Source of the DNA: Camarhynchus parvulus
Lineage: Eukaryota > Chordata > Aves > Passeriformes > Thraupidae
Direction of reading: 5' to 3'
NCBI RefSeq assembly: GCF_901933205.1
Contig: NC_044574.1
Span: forward strand, 18,151,733 to 18,215,732
Length of the DNA stretch: 64,000 nt
Within the stretch, counting starts at the first letter, position 1. Every line of letters begins with the position of its first letter. The notes under the pieces were generated by a model. It made no database searches. It was not told the origin of the DNA and saw only the letters and a list, made by a program, of their open reading frames with translations. Of the stretch, positions 35,702 through 48,400 are shown piece after piece. Made by a program: the position numbers and the translations under genes.

Positions 35702-35709
35702 TGACGTCA
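35702..35709 (-). promoter_or_regulatory. PPARGC1A: Perfect palindromic CRE (TGACGTCA)
   Basis: A full consensus cAMP response element lies about 210 nt upstream of the ATG and about 90 nt upstream of the inferred start. The mammalian PPARGC1A promoter has a functional proximal CRE through which CREB/ATF2 respond to fasting, glucagon, cold and exercise. Conservation of the perfect palindrome at nearly the same place supports the same input here. Confidence 0.85.
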
Positions 35710-36087
35710 GCCAGGGGCAGACCCAGCCTGAAGTGAAGTAAATCTTCGCAAAACCCGCTCAGACCCCGGCGGCCGCGGCAACACGCTGCGATTCAAAGCA
35801 CATTTCCACGCCACACCCCCGGAACGCCGCTCCTGCCGTAGCACAGCTCCTATCCCTCCCCATCTTTTTAAATTTCTTAGCTTGCTTCCTTTGTCTTCCC
35901 CCCACAGCCCAGCACACAATAGGCAGAGCTGCGCTTATAAGAAAGAAAAAGTGAAGTGACTCCCAGCCGAGCCACAGCCTGCGTGCTCCGAGCAGCCCGA
36001 GCACCTCTCCCGCGCCTGCACCGCTCCCCCGCGTCTGCTGGGAGAGGCTGTCCCAGAGTTCGGCAAAAGTTACACCACCTCCCAACA

Positions 36088-36110
36088 TTTTTTTTTTTTT
36101 TTTTTTTTTT
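36088..36110 (-). repeat. Homopolymer T23 (A23 on the PPARGC1A strand)
   Basis: Twenty-three consecutive T residues on the plus strand, about 470 nt upstream of the inferred start, flanked by CpG-containing sequence. There is no flanking SINE or retrocopy sequence. It is probably length-polymorphic and nucleosome-excluding. Confidence 0.95.
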
Positions 36111-36560
36111 GCACTCGGGGATTTTGCACCTCCCCGAGTATTTTGGTTACGTTATGGTTTCTCATAGACAATTGCAATTCAAGTTAGTTTTTGCACAGTA
36201 AATATCTCGGCAACCCCGCCCCCCACACACACCCCCCAGCCCAGCATTTCTCTGACATGGACTCAGCATCTATAAAAAATGTGGCTACAGTTATCTCACC
36301 TGCTCCGAGGGGGAAGCCTGATCCTGTTCCCAGATGGATTACAGTACTTCGAGCCGCTCTTTAATCACTGCCCTGTCTCCGTGCATTCCCCACGAAACCA
36401 TGGCTGTGACAAGGAGCTGCCTCCGTCCTGCCCACGCCGCCGCGACCCCCGCCCGCCTCCGTGAGCTGCCTCGGGGCGCTCTGCTGCACCCGCCCGACCT
36501 GAACACAGTGTTTATTCACTGAAAATAAATTCATTAAAAATCTCTTGTCGTGTGAAAATC
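36111..36560 (-). promoter_or_regulatory. Upstream promoter region, no exon seen
   Basis: Mixed composition: a C-rich stretch at 36214-36242, an AT block (CTATAAAAAATG, 36270-36281), a CpG patch at 36410-36500, then an AT-rich segment at 36500-36545 containing GTTTATTCACTG and AAATAAATTC that resembles forkhead-type sites. Specific factor assignments are weak. No open frame looks coding. Confidence 0.35.
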
Positions 36561-39500
36561 CAGACACACTGTTAACACCTGTCTCCCCGTCAGAGCCCTT
36601 CCCAGACAATAGGGGCTGCTGCAGGTGCAACTGGTTTACGATGCTCCTTTGCATTGCGTACACAACAAATTCCATGGACAAAGCTGAACTGCAAATTGTT
36701 GTCCAGAATAGGGAAGGAAAACCCAAAAATAAAGGTCTTGTTTAACTATCCCCACCTGCCTGCTTATTGTCTTAAGCTGCAGTTCTTTATATTATCTGGG
36801 TGCAAAAATTCTCGTGAAATGTAAATGCTGGCTCCCTTGTGCTGGGCTACCAGTGAAAGTTACAAACTATAGCTTATCATCCTCCATGCCATGAAATATT
36901 CATTTTCATTGTTATTTGCAAACTTGAGTATTCTAAAGACTAAATGAATTCAATTATTATACAAGGCTATGGCAATTTTGCTGAGAGGAAAAAAAATAAA
37001 TAAGAAGTACAATTCTTGAAATAGCCTTTTCCCCACAGACACTGGAACCCTCAGCAATGGTAGGTCTCAGATACATTCTTAGCTTATTTGTGCTTCCTTG
37101 TAATTCATTATTGCCAGTCCTGATAAAATGTACATTTTTCTGAGTATGTGCTTAAGTTGCAAATCACATCACACTGTCATATTTTCACCAAGCACTGATG
37201 ACAAAAATTGCATTGTTTTTACTTCACTTAATTAAAGAAAAAACACAGCAAAATACCGAATAACTACAGAAAGCCTTTCCTACAAATAATTAAATTAACG
37301 GTATTGCTTTTCTCTTAACAAAAAAAAACCCAAACTAATTTCCTTCCCAATTATATGCTGATTTAATGATAAAACTGCAGTAAATTATTAAGATCTGTGG
37401 CAAAGGTGAGTACCTCTACCCCCTGAACAGTCAACTGTGAAATAATACTGGGCACCTGCCTGCCTGGAGTACAGTTGGTTCTTATTAATTATTATCTGTG
37501 GATCCATGGTTGGTGGAATACTCTCCTTCAATACCTACTTATAATTGTGTTCATTGACTGTGCCGAATCCATCATCTGGGTTTGTTTTTTTTAAAGTTTC
37601 ATTCACACCTTTTATAGAAATGTATTTACACTGGAACATTTCATATTGCTGTTTTGGATATTGTGACCTGCTCATGTTGTTTCTATTTTCTACATTTCCA
37701 CTTGAATGCTTTCCCTTCAAATTAGTAAGTTAACTGATAAATATAAACTGTGACCTTAGTGGTGCTCTCACCATACAAGCTTTAGAGATTGAAGAACTTT
37801 TCTAGTGCACTACAGACATAGCAACCAAAAGTAATAATTACAGAGCCCCAAAGCTTTTCTATGGCCCTGTCCACATTATAGTTTGAACTTTGCTGGCAGT
37901 TCCAGCGTTACCTGGAAGAGACACAAAACAAAACTCCAACTAAAAAAGACTGAGATTTCAACAAGGGTTCCACATTGCTTGGGAAGAATTTTATTTATTT
38001 TTAACTGAAGTGTGTAACCCCAGCCATAGTATAAACTTACCCGCTAGGATCTTTTTTCCCCATGTTTGACTGTGGGTTTTGAGCATAGTACCCCAAGGAG
38101 GAGAAAAGCAAGGAAGACAGCTGCAGTGGTGGTGTAGTTTGGAAACGACACAGCCTCCACATATGCAAATGAAGCCTGTGAAACCCAGCCAGCACCTAAG
38201 CTACTTCCTCAAAGGAAACTTTGTCTTCTGAACATTCCCTAGAAGCTTTAGCAATGCTCTTCCCTCTGTTTTGACAACACTAAAGAATTGCACAAACATC
38301 TTTTGTGGGGCAATATCTGAGCACATACACATACAATATTTGGTTCCATAACAAACATACAAAGAAACCCTCCTTCAGCTGACAAAGTCTGTGGGTCTGT
38401 TGGTCACAATCTGCCCTGGTGAAATGTCCTTTATCAGACTACCTCCTCACACACTGCATTTCCCCTGTTTTTAGGTTAGTCTGCACCATGTCTCAGTAAT
38501 TCCCAAATTTTGCCTTTTCTTCTTTAAGGGCCATGATTCAAGGAAGTTCTGGTAAGCCTTCCAACAACATTTGGGCACTAATTCCCAAATCCTGATACAT
38601 TTCTAACAGGACTGGAAGGTACGGCTGCCTGCAATGACAGGAAATACAAATCAAAGACCAAAACTTTCAAGCCCTCTGTCCTTGACTTTTTCCTGGATTC
38701 AGCAATCATTTTATCCTACTCTTTCACCCACATTTTTTTTGCTATGGGGCAGGTTTTTATTCCCTGTAATTTAGGTTTCTCAAAGAAGTTACTAATTTTG
38801 GAGACCTTGTGACCAAAAATTAGTCCCTTGATTATGGCACTGAGGAAGAAATGTTTTCTTTCCTTGCCCCCAAGACTATGGTATTCACTGAGTTTTGGAT
38901 AAGTTTGCTACTTTCCTAGGGGAGTAAGGAAAAGCAAACTTGTACATAAAAATGGTTTCAGACTGGGGTTTCAGACAGATGAAGTTTGCAAATCAGTTCT
39001 CACATCAACTCAACCCTTTCTGCTCAACTCTCCAAGATCAGCCAATGCGGTATACAAAAGAGCAAACTGCACTCCAAAGATGTGTTAGTGTGAATGGTGT
39101 TCTATATAAAGTATATGTACCCTATTAATTTTTTATTAAAAATCGTCCTTCTGTGCATCTTTACTCTTATTTTTTGCACAGTCCTGTATTTGTTCTCCAG
39201 TCCATTGTCTCTGTTCCACTTCTATTCTATTTGTTTGCTCTTTTTTCCCTCCTTTCTCATCTTCTTTTCCTTATTTATCCAGCTCATCCTACCCAGAATA
39301 CACGCTCAATAGCATAAGCCAGTGAATCAAACTCCTTGAACTTCTGGGTTCATTGATGCAGTAATTCTACACTGGAATAAAGCCATCTGCTCTCTCTAGT
39401 TTTGTTAGGCCAGTTACAATCTGAGATCTTTTTTAACAGAGAAACCCAGGATAGGTCTCTGTACCAGCTCTCTGAAAAACTCAAGGGCCAAGTTAGTTCC

Positions 39501-42415
39501 TGGCCCAGCTCTGGGTCACGGGCTGCTGTCTGAGGAGCTGTACATTCGAGAGTCCAAAATAACTTTCTCCGAACAGCAATGCGTTACTGACATTACTGAC
39601 ACCAGGCTGAATTCTGCCACACCTGCCTCCACAGACTGAGGGCTCAAATAAAGTGCACTGAATGCCAGGGGAAATCACTTGCTTGTTCATGTGCAACTGG
39701 ACCTGACTGTGACTATTTACTATCAGTGCAGATTACCTGATTATCAGCGTTAACCAGGCTTGCAGACATGCAACTCTTTGTAACTGGGTGCTTGTAGTGA
39801 AACCTTCCAGCAGTGCTCAAGTGAAGCAGGAGGATCACAGGCACCCACTACAAGAAATTTTATAATTATTCTTATACCTCCCTGAACATCAGCTTCTTTA
39901 TAAGCATGTTTCACTTACTCATTATAAACAAGAAAAACTAACCCACTCCAGCTGATTATGTAAAAAATATATTTGTCACTTGTTTCTCTCCAATATTTGG
40001 AGCATTCTCCAGAACCCTCGTTTGCTATGATTTGCAGGAAAATCCAGCTTGTCAGGCTTGCTAAAAGGAATATGAACAATGTCTTTCACTTGGGTGTTAC
40101 TGTTTTTCAGAAGGGCTGATCTGTAAAAGAGTATCTACCTTTAAATTTATGACCTCTATATGTTTGAGAAACGGAGCCATGTAAACACATCCGTTTCCTG
40201 GGGAGGCTGTGCTGCTGTCTGAGCACAGACACCCAGGCAAGCCAAGGAGACAGATTCCAGTTTTGCACTGTCTTGCAGGTTGGCAGAGCAGTCAGGACCA
40301 CATCAAAATCGCAGACCGTTGCAGATCTTCATCATCTCTCCTTTACTCACCTCACTGCTGATATTTCCTTGGAACAAAAGAAGTCATAAAGTTCTTATTA
40401 TTCCTTTATCCTTCCACACATTCAAGTCCCTGGGAAGAGACCAAAACTTGCTCGTATCTGATATTATCAGACCCAAGGAACTGGTTTTGGACACTCCTGT
40501 TCAGGGGTCTGGAACATCTGCCCCCACTCAGAAGTTGTGCCCTTCCTCCTCCCACTCCCAGCCTTTCTGGGATGCTCATGCCCTTCCCATGACAGGCAAT
40601 TGTCTTCTTCAGCTTCAGCCACACAGGGCAGAACATGGGGAAGCTTCAGGAACACCCCTTGTATTTGAAACACTCTGCAGAGCTCTGGAACGCCCCACCC
40701 AGACCTTTCTCATTACACATATTACCATCTACCTTGCACCCTTTCCCCTGAGCACCAAGAGAATTACCCTGGAGCTCTTCTTCCCTGACTTGTTCATAGA
40801 ATGCCAATCTAGTTTTTACTGACTTTTTCTGAGAGGGATCTGAAGAGGATGATTCCATAAACAACCACCATGGATTTGTTATCTTAGGGTACAGAAAAGA
40901 TTCCCTGGTACAACCATAAGGAAGTTCATGGGAGCTATCAGCCTGCAAAGCTACCAGCCTTCACTGAGGTGGCCACCCAGCTGTCACATTGCATTTGGGG
41001 TTTGCTTTGCCATCTGGCCATTTAGGCACTCAGACAGGGCCTCCCAGCCTGAAGGGGAGCTGTGATGCCCTGGCTGCCACAGCAGTGCAGGAGAGGTTAG
41101 TGTGCTCTGCCACACCGAGGCTCACAGTAGCTAGCGGAAGGAAAAAATCTCTCATTTCCATAACATGGGCTATCTCCCCTCTAAAATGGCTGGTAAGGCA
41201 ACTGCAGTGGAGCACACAAGGCTGCAGCACAGCACTGGAGAGAACAGTAACCTTTAAATACTCTAAAATCAAATCTTGTTTTACACAAAACCGCTGTGGT
41301 AAAGTCGATGTGAATGAAGCACCTTTGAGTGAAGGAACAGAGGGAAAGGCAGTGGACAGTTTTAGTGCCTCCTAGCAATTCTTTTTAATAAACTAGAGAT
41401 GACAGACAGCCTTACTAACACATCTCTCATCTTCAAATATGACTTTCTTCAGACAGAGCTCAGTGGAACTGAGTCAGCCTTTTTTCTTGGGCCTAGCTCT
41501 TGGCATTTTTCATATTAAAACAAAGTCTAATGCAGAAATAATTCTGGACTGTAGTAATCTGATGGGATTTCAATAACACAGGCCACAGATTTGCTCTGCA
41601 ACAATTTTAGGCAAACAAAATTAAGATATCACACAAAACACCTAGTGGGAGTTTTTTTGAATACACTTACAGATCAAGTTACCCTTTATAGGGTTGTGCC
41701 TGCCTGTGGAAGAGTGCGAGCTTTTGTGGAAACTCCTGTCAGTGGAGAACATAGCTCCAGTCATGCAGCAGCCAGCACTCACTGCTTGGCCTCTGAAGCT
41801 CCCAGGCTGCAGCAGAGGTCCCCTTCCCCAGGTCCCCACAGCCCCTGCACCCTGTTTTCCTGAGTCAGCCAAGGACAAGCCAAGCAGAGATGGCATCACC
41901 TCGTTGCAACACCCCACAGTCTCATGCAGACCAGGCTTCTGAAGGATCAGCTTTGCCTGACCTCTTAACTAGTAGTTCCTGCCAGCTAAAATTGAGCCCT
42001 GGAGTTATTTTTAGCCAGAACCCTTCATGAATTGCAGTTAACTTGCGATATGCAAACTAGTGACTAGTGCTAGAGGAATCCCTATGGGTTTCATGGTTCC
42101 ACTCCCTGCTCAAAAGCCCAATTATTCATTTTTCTTGGAGCTGCAATATTAATCTAAAAAAGTTGCACAAATGGCAAGAGATGTCATCCTCCCTCCATCC
42201 CCAGCTCAGATAACTGAAATAAAGGAAGATAAGCATTTAGCCCAGGGCTTATTAGCTATACAAAGTGCAGCTGTAAACCTTTCGAGGCTGACCCTCCTCC
42301 AGCGATGCTTTTGACAAGAAATTTGTCAGTACTTTCACCTCTGACTCAGGGCCAAACATGCTAGTGCAGAGATGGAATGGGAGAACTAGCCACAGAAAGG
42401 TATGGGTGAGTTACT
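36561..42415. other. Upstream flanking DNA, no gene recognised
   Basis: AT-rich sequence directly upstream of the promoter region. It holds no mobile element, RNA gene or exon I can support. An open frame at 40280-40822 (180 codons) has no recognisable domain. Confidence 0.55.
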
Positions 42416-42449
42416 ATTTTATTTTATTATTTTTAATTTAATTTTATTC
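42416..42449. repeat. (TTTTA)n-like low-complexity tract
   Basis: Irregular TTTTA/TTTAA units. A second homopolymer, T14, follows at 42640-42653. Confidence 0.8.
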
Positions 42450-45400
42450 TATCCAAATCACTTGCCTCAATACCTGTATGAGAAAATGCAATAAAGTAAA
42501 AGGGGGTAGCTGGAAGAGGTGACTGCTCTAAATCCTTTGGAAGGGAATGGAAATCTTTAAATGGATTTAGGCAGGCTTTGAATCAGACCTTATCACAGAC
42601 GGTGGGACCAAGACAGTTCAAAGCAGAAACTCCTCCACCTTTTTTTTTTTTTTATTTTCATACTATTCAGGCTTCCCTAACTTTCCCCTGTGAATACAAC
42701 AGGAATAAAGCACATAGATTGCATCAGCTATCACCATGTTAGACATCTTTGTTCCCAAGAAATGTAGTATTTGCTGAACATCTTTGCCCTGGGACACTGA
42801 TTATATATTATTTTGTGAGTGGGTACCAGGAAGATTCATGCTTCCTCCCCAAAAGAGCTGTAACTGTACTTTCATTACTTCATGTCTATCAACAAATAAG
42901 GCAAGTTTGCTACTTCTATGTTTGTCCCAAATGGATCTCTACCATTGTAAAACTCCCCAACAATCTGGCTCAATTAAACACTATTTGTTGTTTCTGCTCT
43001 TTTGAACTCCACACGTGGAAGTGCAAGTCAGGGCAATGCATTTAACCAAAAGCATTGAAAGCACTGTGTAGGATTCACACTGAAACAGACTTCATCAGAG
43101 TGCACCATTCCCTTTTGCCCACTGCAACCTCCCTCTTCTCTCTGAGAAACAAAGAACCAAGTAAAAATAGGAAGCTGTCAGAATGGAAGATTATTTTAAT
43201 TTCTGTTGCAAGTTGTTACATAAAAAAAAGACTTCTGGTAAAAGAGCAAACCAACACCAAGGAACACTTCATCACAATATTATTACCAATTTATTAAACC
43301 AAGATTGCACAGACTGAGGAAATGAGTGTGACACATCCCCGGGGGTTTTCTGGAGGTAGACCTCCAGCTGTTTCATTCTCACATGAACTTTGGTTTACAG
43401 GGACATGGAAAAATATTTGCACTTCAGTTCAATGCAGCACAATTTTATATAGTTTGCAGGTTTTCTTTAAGGAAGGGTAGAAGCATGCACAGCAAGCTGG
43501 AGATGTACAGTTTGGGAGATAGGGCTACCATCTTCCAGGGAGAGTGGGGGAAAACACATGGTGGTTGTTAATTTATATCCTGGACAATGCTGTAAATCGA
43601 AGATCGCTGACAATTCCTGCCCAGTAAACATGCTCAATTTCATCTCTCGTAAAAAGGCGAGCAGGCACTAAATAGCAACACATTTTGATTTTCATTTAGC
43701 CACTTTAATGATAGGTGATGTTAGTGGAAAAGATCATTTATCTTCAGATTTATTTTATATGAGATAAAAGGCCTTGCCAAATTTTTAAAATTCATTTACA
43801 CAAGTGAATAAATCTTCTCAAACAATAAGTAGGAAAGTCATATTTCTTTAACTTTGCTAAAATCTGAAAATGCGGATCTTGGAGTGAAATAGACAGCACT
43901 GGCATTTTAATCAAGAACACAAAAACTCCTCTCCTAAACAAGTAGCACAGCTATACTTCAGAAAAAAAAATCTCTGATTCAGAGGACAGCCTTTTTTAAT
44001 GCATTTTGTCAAAAATCTCTGATAAATCAGGAGAGTGCAATTTTTATGTCCCCTTCATTTTTAGATCAGTTCCAATGTGAAGGCTACCTAAAAATAGACA
44101 GAACCTAACCTTTCAAATATCTATACTGCAGCATACCACGAACACAAGCTTTCAGTGCCTCTCATGGCTTTCAGGAGCCTTGTGCTGTGCCTGTCTTCTC
44201 CTCTAGCACATTATCCCATGCTGCCTACTGCACCCAGGCATGAGACAAGCTGCAAGTTGCAATGTGCAGTGCACTGCAATATGTGGTACGTGTCCATTTG
44301 AGACACACAAGCAGAAAGATCATGGAAACCAGCTTCCCCTTTTGGCTATTGGATTTTTGCCACAAAAAGGACACTAACATTGAACCTAGGAAGTGGGGAT
44401 GTGAAAATGAAGCTGTGCCAGCTGCCCCAGCAGCTCTGTTCAGAAAGCACAGGCTGTCTGGTTTGCAGCACACCACTCAAAAATATGAAGGGGAACAATA
44501 AGCTCTTTTATTGTTTTCTACAGTGCTTGCAGACACAGTTCTACCCATCTAAAGAAGAGATTTTGCAACAGTGCACTGAAGTGAGTGACTGGTGTAGAAT
44601 TACAAGATAGCAGAATACTCGGTAACTATTTCTTTGCATTACACTTTCAAAACTGTGATTCTGCTTGGCCTTAACAGCATAGGTCAAATTCATCCCAAGC
44701 ACAATCCCAGCAATTTCAGGTCAGTGGTACCTGAAAAATCAATAGCATTTAAGTTGATGAAGTTATAACAAGGGGAATTTTGGCCCAGGCTGTACAAATA
44801 CTTACTTTTATTGTATATATTCTTCACTTGGTATTATGCTATATTTCATTGTTCTCTAATGCTAAACACTTTACTGAGGAGGTCCTAAAGCCACACTAGG
44901 AGCTGGAATAGGAGAAAGCTGTACTAAAATCCAGTTGTGGGGCTGCCCTGGAGGCTTTGAGTGACTATGACTTTTGCTTACATGAAATAGAAAATCACCC
45001 TGGTACCAGTTGTTAGCTAGCTACTCCTAGCAGGAACGAGCTCGTAAGGACTTGCTTTTCTTTGTTCACTGTCATGCTCTGCTCTGATGGAGTCAGAAGT
45101 TTGTCAAGACATTTTACTCTGTCAAAAAATGAATAAAATAACTTACACTGATAAAATAATGAAATAAAGCAGCATCAGACTAAATGAATTCCTTCAAAGA
45201 ATTTTGGATGGAAAATGTCTTACCTGCTGACAGGAAGGCAAGCATAGCAAACAAAGGCATAGGAATAAAAGCTATTCAATAAAATATCGATTTCATTATC
45301 ACCACCTATTCAACTTAATTTTCTTGGCATCCATATCCCTAATGCAGGTTTGTGATAGATCGTACAATCACTTTTTAATTAAGCCCTACTGTGCCTTGTA

Positions 45401-48400
45401 TTAAGAACAAGACAGTATACATTATGGCACAATATATCTACCAAAATATTTAATGCTCATCCTTTTCATTTTGGTATTTAAAAGTTGTTCTCTTAGGAGG
45501 TGGTATCAGTATTTAACAACATTCTTGACAGTAAGTATAAAAACAAAAAGCTTCATACTTAATCTAGCCATGTCAAAACTGAAACTCCTTAAAATAATTG
45601 CTTTCTGAATATATAGTATTTCTATTGCATTATTTTATTATTTCTCAGCTTTCAACATCTTAGGATGCACAACTTGTTCCTTTTCCTACATACTGATGAG
45701 ATGGGAAGTGGCACAAGATAGAAAACTCACATTTGACCAGTTGAATGGTACATGAAACAGATGCTATAATGTTACAAGAGATATTTAATGAGAAGCTGTA
45801 AGAGACTGGCAGCTTTCTGGGTTGGTAGTATTTTTTGTTTCACGTCTCTTTTGGTGTATTGCAGTTCTGCTGCTTGTGATGGGGCAGATCCTCTGTAAGA
45901 ACAGCACTCATCTTCCACTGGGGTACTGGCACTTTACAGAGGGCAACATTCACTTTAATTACTAAAATGTACCCACCTCCTTCCAAGTAAGGAAAAACTG
46001 TTGTTGCATGTGGTTTTAGTTTTTAATGCCAAAAATGAATCAGTAAACATATTTACATTATGGTATACTGTTTCTTATTCTGTACCCATAGTAACCAAAT
46101 TAATCTCAAGGCACTGCTGGCATTAATTCAATCTGAAGCTCATACTTGGGATTTCACATAGATGCCTTCATCCCATTCTTCTTCTCAACTAATAAAATGT
46201 TAATATATGGCAATATATTTATTTCTGGTTCAGTTCAAGTTGAGGTGTGCAGTACTTTGCAGAAACCTAATTAATATGAATCATACATTAGAACACTCTG
46301 TTTAGTATACAAAAAAAAATGGTGCTAGCACATGAGGATGAAACAGAAGACTCAAGCATGCATTTCTAGCTGTAACTTCTCGGTCTCTATCATAGGGAAG
46401 GCCAGTTTTCCCTACCCTTCAATCTCCATTCTCCATTAAAAAAAATCCCCAACATACAGTGTAGATCTTCACTGAAGAACTACACTAAACAAATCACAAA
46501 TTATGAAAAAAAAAAAAAAAGGAGTAAGGAGATCTGGGAAGATGAGATACTGACATCTCCCCCTGTACCTCCATGCGTTTGGTGCACACTAGCAATGAAC
46601 TAGTTCCTGCAGTAATCCAGAAGTACTGTCTTCAGCAACACCCACTGATACGAATTTTCCCACTGGAACAGCCTTGAGCCAAAAATATCCATCCAGCTGA
46701 TAGTGAAAACTATCTCCACACCCCAGAAATTGTGCCTGAATTGCTCAGGAGACATAAGCATCTCAACAGCTGTGGTGCTGTCTAGATCTTCTCTAGATCT
46801 CAGCAAGAAGAAATCCAGTTCTTTTGTCAGAACTTAATTTGGGTAATCTGATACCTCAGGTATGTTACTATCCCCAAATCTGCTCTTTTAATTTAGCTTT
46901 TGCAGCAACAGTTCACATTTCTTGGAGCCTTTTTTACGTAGCTGTTCCCAGTCTCATGGATTCCCAGGAGCGCTAGCGTCCCCAAATACTTTAGGGCTTT
47001 CAAATTGCCCAACTAAGAGAAATTACTGCACTAAATGGTGCCCAACTTGATCCAACCACTGACAGAGCAACAGGGCCAGATTCTGCCACCCTTATTCACC
47101 ACATACAACAAGCAGTCCCATCAAAAGTGTGAGCTGATGGGAGGAGCTAAGGCAATGCTTACGGGCAAGCAGAGGCAGTGTAGGTGGGCTGTGGCTCACC
47201 AGGTGCAGATCCCCACTCTGAAAAGAATCACCATCATGCCAGTGCTGCTCTCCATGGAAGGTCAGCCCCATGCCCACCACTGCAGGACACAGAAGACCCT
47301 GTGGGTCTCTCCAACAGGCACATCACATCACTCAAGGCTGTATGAAGAGAAGCCCAAGCCGGGCCTTTGCAGAAGGACCCGCCTCAAACAAACCTCCACA
47401 AACACAGGACCGCATCAAAAAGCCAGAGTTCAAAGAGCTCCCCTGATCGTTTCAGGTTCTTGCCTTGGTAACCAAGCAGCAAAACTCTCAGGGGGGCCCC
47501 GGTGTGTCCCTGGGCACTCCCCTAAGGCTCCTATGGCCTTGAGCCCTGCCTGCATTCTGCATCCAAGGGCACAATACAGTCCTTCACTTTTACCAACTGC
47601 TACAGAGTAAGAATTCCTAGAATGGCTCAAACACATACCAGTTCAAATATGGGTACTTTCAGACTTCTTTTCTATTCCAAATTATGTGCTTTGCCAGCTT
47701 CAAAAAATCAGATGGAAAATACGTCCCTAAATGTGCACCCTTGTGATCATTCCAAAGGAAAGCAGCACCAAGTAGCTTAAAACGTTTGCTAGAAAAAATC
47801 TTTTCCATATCATGCAAATAGCAGACAAAAATAACTGCTAGGCAATTTATATACATACAAATATTGGTTATTTTAAACAGTAATTTGTTATTGAGGACAT
47901 CTCACTGAAATATTATAATATTCAATTTCCTCTGCATTTGCATGGAAAAGGAGCTGGAGAGCACATGATCATTCATTTAACTATTACATAAATACGTCTA
48001 TCATAAGATCACACGGATTTCAAGCCAGAGTTCAAATACATGTTTAATGCATGAGAGTATGATGAAGAAACTTGTGAACTCACAGGTCTCGTAGCACAAT
48101 CTCAATCAGATACAGCTTGGTGTAAATATGTACAGTATCGTGTGCTTTCCAATAGCACCATGTCTCCAGGCAGCAGTCTGACATCAGCAAAGGAGACAGG
48201 TGGTTCCCTTTCCAACCCCGGAGGGGTGAAAAAAAATGAGTTAAGACACTGTTTAAATATAGCAATATTTTTTCCTCAGTGTTTTGCTACAGTTTTCAAC
48301 CCTTAATGAAACTGCAGTGCATGAACAATTCTCATAACATCTTTGCTACAAATCAGTGAGTGGATGTCATGTCCTAAGATATTTATAGCCTTAAAGGTAG

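Larger units (their letters stand above)
35345..36065 (-). promoter_or_regulatory. PPARGC1A: CpG-rich proximal promoter and exon 1 region
   Basis: CpG density is far above the rest of the window, especially 35345-35445 (start of intron 1), 35740-35840 and 35960-36065. The block brackets exon 1, the CRE and the TATA-like box, as expected of a CpG-island promoter. GC-box-like and AT-rich stretches alternate. A second small CpG patch lies at 36410-36500. Confidence 0.7.

Noticed and set aside
40280..40822. 180-codon plus-strand open frame
   Set aside because: No recognisable domain, and overlapping frames on the other strand are also open. Consistent with chance in moderately GC-rich DNA.
47035..47610. 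191-codon plus-strand open frame
   Set aside because: It is the longest frame in the window, but about one of this length is expected by chance across six frames of 64 kb. No domain, no codon signature and no splice or promoter context.
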